The notes under the pieces are model-generated. The model made no database searches. It saw nothing but the letters and a program-made list of their open reading frames with translations, and was not told the DNA's origin. The position numbers and the translations under genes are program-made. This document shows positions 48,122-58,672 of a stretch of 64,000 bases of DNA, piece after piece (positions within the stretch are counted from its first letter, which is position 1; each line of letters begins with the position of its first letter). Location: NCBI GenBank assembly GCA_003586115.2, contig QVOM02000073.1, forward strand, positions 35,406,305-35,470,304. The letters are read 5' to 3'. This DNA comes from Salvator merianae. Taxonomy: Eukaryota > Chordata > Lepidosauria > Squamata > Teiidae.

Positions 48122-50208
48122 AAAGTCAAGCTCCACTCTCCATATGTCCCCGCTGCTGCCTCAGAATGTGGATTCGCTTGGCAGCATTACTAGTCATTCA
48201 CCATTTGCTCCTTCTCCCCCTTATAGCCTCTACCTACACAAGCAGAACTTTAAAATCATGAGTACTGCACAATTAACCTTCTTAAAGGGCAGATGGCGAT
48301 TTCTGCTCCCTTGCAAGTGCACTTTTGAGCAACTGCGCAATTTAAAAGCAGTGCAAAAGCAGGGAGAGGTCCGTGAAGACGGGGAAACATGGCGAGGGAA
48401 CATGGGGGTGCCTTCTATTTTCGTGACAGTACAGTTCATGGCCAGCAAATGGACTCTGCCTCATCTCCCCCCGACACATCCGCAGCGGCATATGTCCCCA
48501 CTGTGTAGCGGTGTGCTGCCATTGGCAAAACTGATCTTGAGTGGGTTCTTTGTCGGGGCAAGAGGACTGCAACCCCAAACAGGCGCAGTTTCTTTTTTGG
48601 TTTAATCAGCAGGTGGAAGTGGAGGAAGCCTTTAGTTTCTTCCTGCCAGTGTTGAATGGGGGATAAAGAAAGAGAAAGGACCACAGCTTAGCGAAGTAAA
48701 AAGGAGGATGGTTTTCTTTTCGCCTGGCAGCAACGGAAGAGGAGATAATGGGGGCAGAAGAAACTATTGTGCTTCCTGCTCACCCACAAAGTCTGTCACT
48801 GGACGGCACAAAATGGGAAGCCCTCCCTCTGCACACACCCCAAAAAGTACAGTCCCTCCCAAATAGTCTCCTCCCCCGTTCTCACATCACAAAGTAAAGC
48901 GAGTTAGCGATCTGGAATGGTCTGAGAACTCATTAAATCTGAATACAAAGTAGTCCAGATTTTGCCAATTTAGTCCAGAAAAATTACGGAACAGCAAGAT
49001 CATGTCGGGCCATTGTGAACTGAAGACGGCCTATAAACTGATTAAATGCCGTGTCAAAACGTGGCCTTCATGGATCATTTCTGAAGTGGGAAAAAATTTG
49101 TATAAATGTTGGGCATTTATAATAAGTGCATGCAAAGCAATAAAACTTTGCATAACATTTTCACAATATTCTGTATACAATGCTGTGCATTAGGAGCTAA
49201 GGGGAAGAGAACAAGGCACATAAAAAGCAGTAGGATCAGGGGTCAGAACTGGTATAGCAAATGGTAAGTGAGATATTGTTAAGGCTGTAATTCTATGCAA
49301 ATCACATGGCATTCGCTCTCCACTAAATATAATGGATTATTCACACATTAGACAACCCTGAATTAAAAAGATGCATGAAGGAGAAAAGGAGAGTGAACTC
49401 AACCTCTGAGTTACAGGGTCTGTCCATTTTGCCCTTATGCCTATGAATGTCACATCTGAGTGCTTGTTACACAATTTAAAATCTAGACAATCTTTTTATA
49501 CCTGTTTCAGTTCAACTTATAAAGACAAATCAGTGTTGTTGACAGTGGCAGCCTGAGGATTAAACTACACAAGGGCGGGTGAAAGTAAGAAATTCAACCG
49601 AACAGTTGCCTCAGTTCCCCCATCCCACAGCTGAACCCCCGGGATGCTACTCATAAATACCTATGATAATTCTGAGAAAGAAAAAGTCAAGAACAGGTTT
49701 ATGAAGAGGCATCCTGGAGCATACTAACAATGAAGGTATTTAGCTGTTTAAGTACCTACCTGCACCAAGAAAAATCCAGCCAATGTGGCTTTTATACAAT
49801 GGTCTTTTAAGAGATAAAGTGTAATAAAAAATCAAATGAAAACTGAGTTTGCTAGTGCCGAACTACTTTAGGTCAGAAAATTGAAAAATGAATGGTCAGG
49901 AAGAAGAATTAGAGTACTTTATCTAAATCCTGATGCAAAAGATTATGAGAAACTGTGCTTTAAGAAGACAAGTGTGGCTCCTTGATGCATTTGACTGAAA
50001 TGGAATAACACAAAAATATCTCTGATGATTTATCTTATTCTGAAGGCATTTACCACAAATATAGACTGACTATGTACTAAATGCTACATACATATTGCAG
50101 ACAACTGGGATATTTTGGTAACCTATCAAGTTAATAATGGGTGTAGAAATTTAACTCAGCTCTCCGATTTTTTCCACACTGTTCTCTGATCCCCAAAACA
50201 ATGCACTA

Positions 50209-50797
50209 GGGCAGGATCCGCACATGGCATGTTGTCTCTCATGGTGCTAGGTCAATTATGAGCCAGGCTGAATGATTCATCCAAGATCAGAGGAGCAGTT
50301 AGTGGCATGGGCTAAGGACTGTCCACACTGCAGCAAACCTGTCCAAGCTAAATTTGGAGGTTAGGAATGAAAGTCCCTAGCCCCCAAAGTTGCCAGCTGG
50401 GGCTCTACACGCTGGGTAAACCAGGCCAGTTGCACAGTGCATCTGCACATGAGTGGCTGGGTCAGTCTACCATTGGAGAACGTGTGAGTGACTGCTTCAA
50501 AGTGCACTCCCACTGGAGCAGGCTCTGGCACTATTTTCTCACCAGGGTCTGTTCCAATGTCACATACCATGTGGATATGGTATTCTATAGGAGGCATGAC
50601 CTCACAATAGACCAGTCCACAGTGTGGACGGGGCACTCCCCGGGTCTTCTGGCCCAAGCCAGCAGCCCCCCGTGGATCCTGCCAAAGATCACAACCTCAG
50701 CTGGGTATCCAACTTTATATTATTGCACTAGAAGTTTCTACTGTCTTACTGGACAACTGGTCCAACATAAACCCTGTTCCTAAGTGAGCAAAAAGAT
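50209..50797. mobile_element. Possible diverged family A element
   Basis: The left end GGGCAGGATCCGCACATGG and the right end AAGTGAGCAAAAAGATTC resemble degenerate family A termini. The inner inverted pair GTCCACACTG (50320 region) and CAGTGTGGAC (50617 region) is consistent with a DNA element. GC-richer than its flanks. Confidence 0.35.
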
Positions 50798-52138
50798 TCT
50801 GTCAGCCACACAAAATCATGCATGCCCACACAGAGCCTTCTGACTAAATTTAGATGTGGTTATCATGTCAGTATAGTATAGTAAGAAAATCCCACTTCCT
50901 GCTGAAGAGAGAAAAAAACCTTAGCTTGGATGCCAAAACACTGAACAAATAAATAAGCTGCCAGATCAGTCCCTAAGCAAATCTGAAAAAGGAGTAGACA
51001 AGAGGAGGACAATATTCTTTATATTACAATAATAGATTCACTGAGTCAAAACAGGAGAAAAAGCCAAACTATAAGTCTGCTGGATGTTTGATAATGGAGG
51101 TAGGAATGTTTTGTTTCAGAGCCTCCTGTGCATTATATTTTTCTGTCAACAGAGAAATCACTTTAAATAATTATATATAAAATGTATGAAATACTCTTAC
51201 CTTTTGCTCTGCTGCACCTGTGGTAGTCACTACGGGACCATCCTCCTTTCAAAATCCTTTAGGTGAAATCTTGTCGTTCACAAAGAAATATATTGTTACA
51301 ACCAAATCTTTCATAACAGATGGACTAAGGTATCCTCCACTACAAGATATCATTCTGATCACCAAAACAGACAGATTCTCTAAACTGATTAGACCAGCAA
51401 TTCCCACCCTTTGGGAGACATGTGGGCACATGTAAAAATCTGAGAAAGTGTTTAAGCAGCAAAGCAATGAGGCAAGGCAGAGAACATAGATGTTGGACCA
51501 AAACTGAGATTCTTGCTCTTATGGGGATATATTTTAACCTTGTACAAAAATCAGAGAATGAAGAGGAACTCCTTGGATCATCAAGTCCATATAATAAACC
51601 ATCAAGGAAAATCTTGGCATGCACAAGCTTTCACATGGGCATCCCAGTGAAACATGTGGATTTGATAAATTCACAGAGGGTAAGGCTCTCAATGATTACA
51701 AATATAACAGTTATGCATAATCTCCAATATTAGGGAATATCATTCACTGGAAATAACAACTGGAGTGAGGTATGTGTTGTTTGGGGATTTTCACTGGCCT
51801 TTGGCTAGCTTCTGTCAGGTTTGGTCTGATCCATGAGGTTTCATGGTTCAGAATTAATATTATCCCAGTCTTCCCATTTACTCCAACTTATGCCCCAACA
51901 TTAAGTGAAATATACATTAAATACAATTAGAACAGAGGAAGGAAGCCAAGTACAGCAATGCCAATGTCTGTTTCATACTATCACCATATTCAAGCTAACT
52001 TTCAGGTTTCTTCTTTCTTTTTAAATAGAAAGTCTTAAGGTATAAAACACCAGAAATTGACCCTGCTGAATTGCTACTGTAAAAGAATTCCAATCAATCA
52101 AAGTAAATTGTTTTCTCTGAACTTCTGTTGTTCCTGAT

Positions 52139-52420
52139 TTATTCAGATTCATGGCTCAGGATAAAGTCCACTGAAGTTAGCTTGGGTTTCAGCCAGTAAA
52201 TCCTTCTGTAAACGCCTGTTTGCCCAGTTCCTTTCTTTGCTAAATCCACTTCTAAAGTTAGATACTCTTGTACTATATCTTGTTGAGTGAGCACAGTGGG
52301 AGGCAAGGAGTGAAACTGCGGTATAAACGGTTCCTCTGGAATTCCTAATGCACGTTGCTTTTCTGAAACCTGCCACTCATACGTCAATCTACAAATGACA
52401 CTTTTTACAGTCCTACGTAG
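52139..52420 (-). pseudogene. Unidentified coding-like open frame (exon or retrocopy)
   Basis: A stop-to-stop frame of about 94 codons on the minus strand ends at TAA (52139-52141). The sequence has balanced, protein-like composition, e.g. CRLTYEWQVSEKQRALG, GIPEEPFIPQFHSLPPTVL, TQQDIVQEYLTLEVDLAKKG and VYRRIYWLKPKLTSVDFIL. No ATG opens the frame; the first conventional start-like codon is TTG at 52387. It could be a terminal exon: ATTTGTAG or TGGCAG could serve as acceptor, and AATAAA overlaps the stop. It could also be a 5'-truncated retrocopy: an A-rich AAAAAGAAAGAAGAAA lies about 115 bp past the stop. I do not recognise the family. It is on the same strand as PPARGC1B. 'Pseudogene' is used only because no start or splice partner was found. 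Confidence 0.4.
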
Positions 52421-52634
52421 ACTTCATACTTGTATGTAAAAATTACACATGACCAGGGACAATGGGGACAACCACCATAGGGACTGGATGAAAAAGAAGA
52501 CAAGAGTCTTACATGCTTTTAATAAGTTGTATAAAAGAGGGAATTTTGGTTGAAGTGCATAACAACCAACAACTCTCCTATCCAACTATTAAAAACATCC
52601 TCTTTCTTCCATCATCATTTTAACAAGCATCCTA

Positions 52635-53101
52635 GGGCCTATTTGCACCTTGAACTAATGGGCATCAGGGACACTCACTAGCAACGTGGCTCCTCACTTT
52701 GCAGAGGCCCTCGTGACTGGAGCGGCATACCACGGCTCCTGATCACAGATAACTGTGTAGCACTAATTTGTGCTCCACAGCTTGACCGGGAGTTGCTATC
52801 CAGCTCTGGTCAAATGCATTCACATTCTGGGTGCGAATGCATGGCTGTGGCGGCATGCACCTGCGCATGCCTGCATTATCCATGGCATTGACGGTCACCA
52901 TGGCAGCAGCCAGACACTTCCTGGCCACTGCCATGGTGAAGATTGAGCACAGGATACCAGCATTCACACCACAAATGCTAGTATCCTGCTGATCTTCCAG
53001 GATAGGGCCACGCAGCACAGACACTGTCCGCACTGCATGTTCAATTCCACATTAGAATGGGGTAATTATCCCACTCTAATGTGGAAAGTGCAAAAATGCC
53101 C
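52635..53101. mobile_element. Family A element, subfamily I
   Basis: The 467-bp element starts GGGCCTATTTGCACCTTGAA and ends AAAGTGCAAAAATGCCC, flanked by CTA on both sides (52632-52634, 53102-53104). The hairpin next to the right TIR (53047-53084) pairs CCACATTAGAATGGGGTA with TATCCCACTCTAATGTGG. The central hairpin (52895-52939) pairs TCACCATGGCAGCAGCCAG with CTGGCCACTGCCATGGTGA (17 of 19) around loop ACACTTC. Confidence 0.75.
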
Positions 53102-53104
53102 CTA

Positions 53105-54153
53105 AAGGCCAGCCCTAATCATAGTCACTCCTTCCTGCACGTGGAGGCTCCTACAAGTAAAAGAGGATCCATATCCGGGCCTTCCCTACCTCTTAGAATC
53201 TGAAGGCTGCCAAAGTGAAGCCTAGCATGAAACCAGCAACACATCAGCACAGGACAGCTTTAAATGTCATTTATTTCAAAGATTGATACCTGTATCAGCA
53301 TTATATCCTACACCTGATTGACTGAAGAGCTGAATGCAAGATAATCTACATATGCTAAGAAACATATTTTTAGGAGAATACAAAAACTTCCTTTTTACTG
53401 CAAGGATTAAGAAACAGCTAGAAGAAAGATTTTGTCTAGGTGGTTTCTCAAAAGCTCTGTGTCTAGGGAGGAGGGAAGGAACAGAAATACACCCTCATTG
53501 ATGAAATTCAGTCTCCATTAATCATTTATGTTTATAGACTTGAAATGCTCTAGGACTTATCACTGTTCTTGGAATATCATTTGGAGTCAAAAGTTAAGAG
53601 TGTTTTGCCAACAACTCCATCTGATTAGATGTCTGCAGCCCATTCTTTGGGATTTGGTATCTGAAGTTGTATTTGAGAGAGTCAGCAGTGGGCCACTTTC
53701 TCATAAACAGGTCAGAAAAGACTCCTGCAACATTCCTCAAGGATATTTATTCTTATAGAGAGGACATCTGTGTACTGAGTTTGACAAAGAAGACTCATAT
53801 CTTAGGTAGGCAACCTATAGGCTGACTTGTTGTGCATGGCACAACAGTTTACCAACCATTTTGGTCTCTCTTACCAAAAACAATGCATTTGAGACTAGCC
53901 CTATCAAACTCAGTGAGGCTCACTTCTGCTGCGGATTAGGGGCTGTAATCTGTGGTAATCAAGCTAAAAAGGGAAGTTGGATGTCAGTGCCAGCTCACCG
54001 GACAGGGAAGAGATGAGGCAGTAACTAGTGCCTTGCCTCTGATTGCACTGGAACAGGCTTTGATTTGCTGTAGACTAAAGCACAGTTTAGTGCCATCAAA
54101 GGCAAGGTGTCAATCACTGCCTCACCCTACATTAGCCTATGCTGAAACATCTT
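53105..54153. other. Unannotated intronic DNA
   Basis: No gene or repeat recognised. Confidence 0.55.
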
Positions 54154-54591
54154 GAGCATTTTTGCACTTATCCTGTTCTAACGTGGTGTTGACCACACAG
54201 CACAGACACCATTCACACTGCATGGCCTTAGTTCCCTACCAGAAGCAGGCAACCAGCAGTCGCAATGCAAATGCCAGTAGCCTAATCTGAAGATTAGCAT
54301 GGCAGCGGCTAGAACTGGCCAACCATTGCCATGGTGGCCACCAGGGCCACGTAGCACGCTGGCACACACAGGCGCAATGATCGCACCAGCTCAGCCACCA
54401 TGACACAAGGTAAGTGCAGATGCATTTTACTGGGAGCTGACCATCAGCTCCCAGGAAAGGTGCGCTCCACAGCTAGGAGCAATCGGAAGCAGTGTTATGC
54501 TGTTCCTGGCTGTTCAGACCTCTGCCAAGTGCAGGAGCACTTTGCTAGCAAGCATCCTTGATGCTTGCTAACAACAAGTGCAAATTAGTCC
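54154..54591. mobile_element. Family A element, subfamily I, diverged
   Basis: It starts GAGCATTTTTGCACTTATCC and ends AAGTGCAAATTAGTCC, a degraded family A pair. It keeps the central CCATGGTGGCC / GGCAGCGGCTA region with a loop close to CCAGTTC. Next to the left TIR only half of the subterminal hairpin (ATCCTGTTCTA) remains. About 438 bp; no clear target duplication. Confidence 0.6.
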
Positions 54592-56040
54592 TTTTATTCT
54601 GGATAAGCTGATCCAGCTCTTTTTCCACCTTCACCAGCATCCAGCCACCAAAAGCCTTCCAAAAGAATGTGTAGCCTTCTTTGGAAAGAAAAGGTTTATG
54701 TGGTAGGAGTGTGCAAAGGATTTGTACCATCCTAAACTACTGCAGATTGTGGATTTTATTAGGAAGGAAGCTTTGAAAAACAATGTCCCAGTTGATATCA
54801 GAGGATGCTAAAAGTGGATGCCAGAGTAATCGCTGCCCAAATCAGTTCAGGAGTCAAACTGCCTCAGCTTCTGGACTATTTTGATGCCTGAATCAGTTCA
54901 GATTACTACCTTAGTCCACTGGGGTGGGTTTGAACTCTCTGCACTCCCCTACTATGCAATCTAAATCATTTACGACAGTACAGCGTACAGATTATCAACT
55001 CCATTTTCCAGTAAATGTAATCAGTAAAAGATGGGTTCAAAGAAAGGTAGGAAAGCTGGTTTATAAACTATGTATTTTTTAAAATGCTGTGTTCTGTTGT
55101 TTGGTGTTGGGAATATAGCGCAATTCATAAACAAAGAAAGAGATAGGACTTCTGCCCAATTTGTGGCAAGTGCTGTGACAATTATTCTTCTAGAGCACAA
55201 TCCATCAGAAGGCTGCCCTGCACACCTTCAATAATATGCAGAGTAGCTGCATTAGAGCACAATAGGTGTCTTTGGCTTAGACAGCTGGCTTCAACCTTTT
55301 CTTCTGAAAAGAGAAAATTTGCCCTTGACAAGCCTGTTAATCAAGACTACAATGATTAACCAAAAAGAATTTGCCCTCATGTCTCAGAGTAGGTTCACCT
55401 AGTAAGTTTCCAGCCTAGCCTGAAGCTTTATTTTCCTTTTATTGCTGGATACTTGTATCAGCAGATTAACACAGGCAGTTGAATACTACTGTCTTTCACT
55501 TTCCTGATTTTAGGATCCATGAAAATGTGGGCCTGTTAGTCTTTATGATCATTCAGTTCAGCTCATATCAATAAAAATACTATTTATACAAATGAACTCT
55601 TAATCGATAGCAATCCCATTTATGTATATGCATATTTGTCTCAACAGAGAGATCCCGAGAAGGAAGCCTTCTAGAGAGCAAAAACTCCACCTGTTGTTTT
55701 CTTTGAAAAATCCTAACTCAGGAAGTCTAGCTTGACAGAGCCTGTGAAGAAAAAGCCCTCCTGGCTACCACCCATTTTTAATATGATCTGTGAATAAACA
55801 GAAGGGATCCATTTTATACAGCTGTCTGACATTAAATTCACACCTCTTTGAGTAGATCATGTTGAAAGGGAAATTTATAACTAGTTTCACTTAGAATAAA
55901 ACACCATACATAACTTCCAGAGTAGATGCTCCATCCTTCTGCCTTCCCCTAAGCACATGATTTCTGCCTTTCCCTCAAAGTCAATAGGCATTTAACTGGA
56001 TATGAATTCCACTGATATGTCTAGAACATAATTCCACTAA
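54592..56040. other. Unannotated intronic DNA
   Basis: No gene or repeat recognised; AT-rich. Confidence 0.55.
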
Positions 56041-56434
56041 GGGCCTTTTCACACTTTCCACCACAGAACAGGATAATTATCCTGTTCTATATTGGAACAG
56101 ACATCTCAGTGCTGACAGCGTCCACACTCCAAGGTCTTAGCACAGAACACCAACAAGATACCAACGTCCAGGAAGCTTCCAGCTGTTGCCATGGTGACCG
56201 GCAATGTTGGTTGATGGCACAGGCACAGGTACACCACCGCACAGTTGTGTGTTCGCACCCAGAAGCAGATGCAAATGCACACTACAGCTGTGAAGCACAA
56301 TTTTGTGTTCCATAGTGGGTAGTGATCTCTGCTCCCAGTCACCAGGGCTTCTACAAAGTGTGGAGGCACTTGACTAGTGAGTGTCTCTGACTGGATACCT
56401 TTAATGCTCACTAGCTGCAAGTGCGAAAAGGCCC
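56041..56434. mobile_element. Family A element, subfamily I
   Basis: The 394-bp element starts GGGCCTTTTCACACTTTCCA and ends AAGTGCGAAAAGGCCC. Just inside the left TIR is a perfect 24-bp palindrome, AGAACAGGATAA plus its exact complement (56065-56088), at the place where other copies have differently sequenced stems. The centre has TTGCCATGGTGACCGG with loop-like AAGCTTC. Flanking triplets (TAA, CAG) differ. Confidence 0.7.
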
Positions 56435-56869
56435 CAGATCTGCTTAAAGCTACTGCTTCAGGCCATTCAAAAGATACTTGTGGTAAGTCCTTCCTTTGGT
56501 TCAAAATTAGTTTGCTGGAGAAGGCTATGATGAAATCTTGACATGATTTTTTTTTTGAATGCCCAGTATTTCTATATGCAAGGTGAAAAACGATTCTATA
56601 TACAAGCGTTGTGCATAATTCTTCTGAATATTTCATTTATTTCTTTGTTTTATTTTCTTTATAATATTTGCCAGAGTCAAACGAAGTACGCATTATTTAG
56701 AATGATACAGAAGTAGCTCTTTAAAAAAAACCCTCTGAGTGATACAAATAAGCAAACAGAAAATAATACTATTGTCAGTCCATCAGCACTCACAAAAGAT
56801 CAGGGACACATAAGGTCCATCTGGAATTTTGCCCAAATGTAAGAACATATAATATGTATGCAGAGTTTA

Positions 56870-57087
56870 CAGCTGTTTCTGCACTTAACAATGGTGGGCC
56901 ATTCCAGCTGATGGCCAGGAATAAAAGTTTTGGCCGCCTAGACCAGGCTATGCTCCACTGAATGTGGACAGAGCAATCTAGCAGAGGGTGGGGCCTCTTC
57001 TGTACCGCACCAGAGTGCAGAACAGGAAGCCCAGGAGTGTCCTAGACCTCACACTGTACCATTTTAAAGGTAAGTGCGTAAAGGACC
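56870..57087. mobile_element. Short family A-like element
   Basis: The left end GCTGTTTCTGCACTTAAC and right end TAAGTGCGTAAAGGACC are degenerate family A termini. Just inside the left end GGCCAT...ATGGCC forms a small stem. About 218 bp. Confidence 0.45.
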
Positions 57088-58132
57088 TAAGTATGTTTAA
57101 GGTGGTTTGCTGGCCTCACTACAAGCTTATTCAAGACTGGAAAAACTGAAGCAAGTAAATGAGCCATTCGCAATTCTTCCCTTCGTTGAAGTACAGATTA
57201 GACACAGCAGGACAAACCATGGTCTTTCGCCGCTCCAAACAGAGGTAATGCTTAGAAAATACCTGCAAAGTTACTTCTTTGATTGAGTAATAACTTCCTT
57301 GTTCTGCTAGTAAACAAATAATCCTTGCATGTTTCCTGATTTGACTGCCAGAGAAATGGCCACCGCTCATCCCCGGCAAAAAGGAACATTACGCAGATCT
57401 ATTAACACAGTTGAAAGTATGCATGTGTTTAAGAAAAGACAAACCATTTTGTTTCAGTCAATAACAGTTTATAGTTTCCACCTCCAACCATTAATTAATT
57501 GAGCTATTAACAAGATGCTGAGGTAGGGGCGGGGGAGAGAAAATATTGTCCAAAGAATCTCCAAGCTGCAGCAAGTGCTATCATTGCTATTCTTGTTTTT
57601 CGTTCAGCAAATGAAACATGGAACAGTTGAGGTGGCCTCTTGATCCTTTAGGGAGATAGAAAAGCTTCACTGGCAGTTCCTGATACCTTCAACACGTGAT
57701 GAATTAGCAACAGCCTCAAACTTGAAACAAGAGGCCCAGAATGCAGAGGGATACTTTCTGCATAAATCAAAAATTTTGCGCTGCTGCACAACAAGCCCAT
57801 TTTGATGAAAAATCAGACTGCAGGAGAAAAGGCCTTTCATCTCTATCTGTTGCTCTGCAGTCCTTTTGTGAAGCATCCTTTCACTAAATACACAAGAACC
57901 ATTAAAGTGAGTAGAAAAGCAAGGTAAATCAGGTAGAAATTTATTGCCCTTTTTCCTTGAAAAAGCTATGTCTGAACTGGACTCTGTTTCACCTGTACTT
58001 ATCAAGACCCCAGAAACTTGATATGAATTTCTGCAATGCTGCTATAGAGAAGAGGGAGGGATGTCTATGGAAAGTGATGGGACTCCAACAGATATGGATA
58101 ATGTTCATGATCTCAGAGCCCCCTGAACTTTA
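57088..58132. other. Unannotated intronic DNA
   Basis: No gene or repeat recognised. Confidence 0.55.
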
Positions 58133-58672
58133 GGGCCATTTCAGCACTCATCTTGCCTGGAGTGGTGCAACTATCCCGGTCCACCCATTCCGGGATAAGA
58201 TGTGAAACACTGTCTTCACTGGGAGGGTAGGGAGGCTGAATCTACTGTCCCAAACCTGGCAGCAATGCAGACACACCTAACGGTATCTCTATCTCAGGCA
58301 CCACCCACCCCTGCCAGCGCTTGGCCTAGGCACCTGATGCTCCCACACTACATCCAGTGCACAAAGATGGGGCTGAACAAAAGAGACTTCAAAGGCAGCA
58401 TGCCCAGCTCCATGCTGGGGTACCAATACTGATCTTTAAAGGAGTTGCTGGGGCTTCTAAGATCCTTGCTGCAGACCAGGTACAGAAGCACTGATAACCG
58501 GAGCGGAACAGGCAGCGTGGGATGGTTGTACACCTCTTCCATCAGTTCTACCGGTAAACTGGGATGGTGATCTCTTGGGGGAGTTCTGGGCTGGGATAGC
58601 ACAAGTCCAACGTGGACTAAGAGTACTAGGGAGCCACTTGTCCTGCCTACTGACCAAGTGCAAAAAGGGCCC
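58133..58672. mobile_element. Family A element
   Basis: The 540-bp element starts GGGCCATTTCAGCACTCATC and ends CCAAGTGCAAAAAGGGCCC, flanked by TTA on both sides (58130-58132, 58673-58675). Just inside the left TIR, TATCCCGG pairs with CCGGGATA across a 10-base loop, and outer CATCTT pairs with AAGATG. TTA duplication and GGG termini are the textbook PIF/Harbinger pattern. Confidence 0.7.

Noticed and set aside
47976..48605. 209-codon plus-strand open frame next to the promoter-like cluster
   Set aside because: The first codons overlap the presumed promoter itself, and the composition (rich in P, S, L, H, W) looks like CpG-rich noncoding DNA. No family resemblance.
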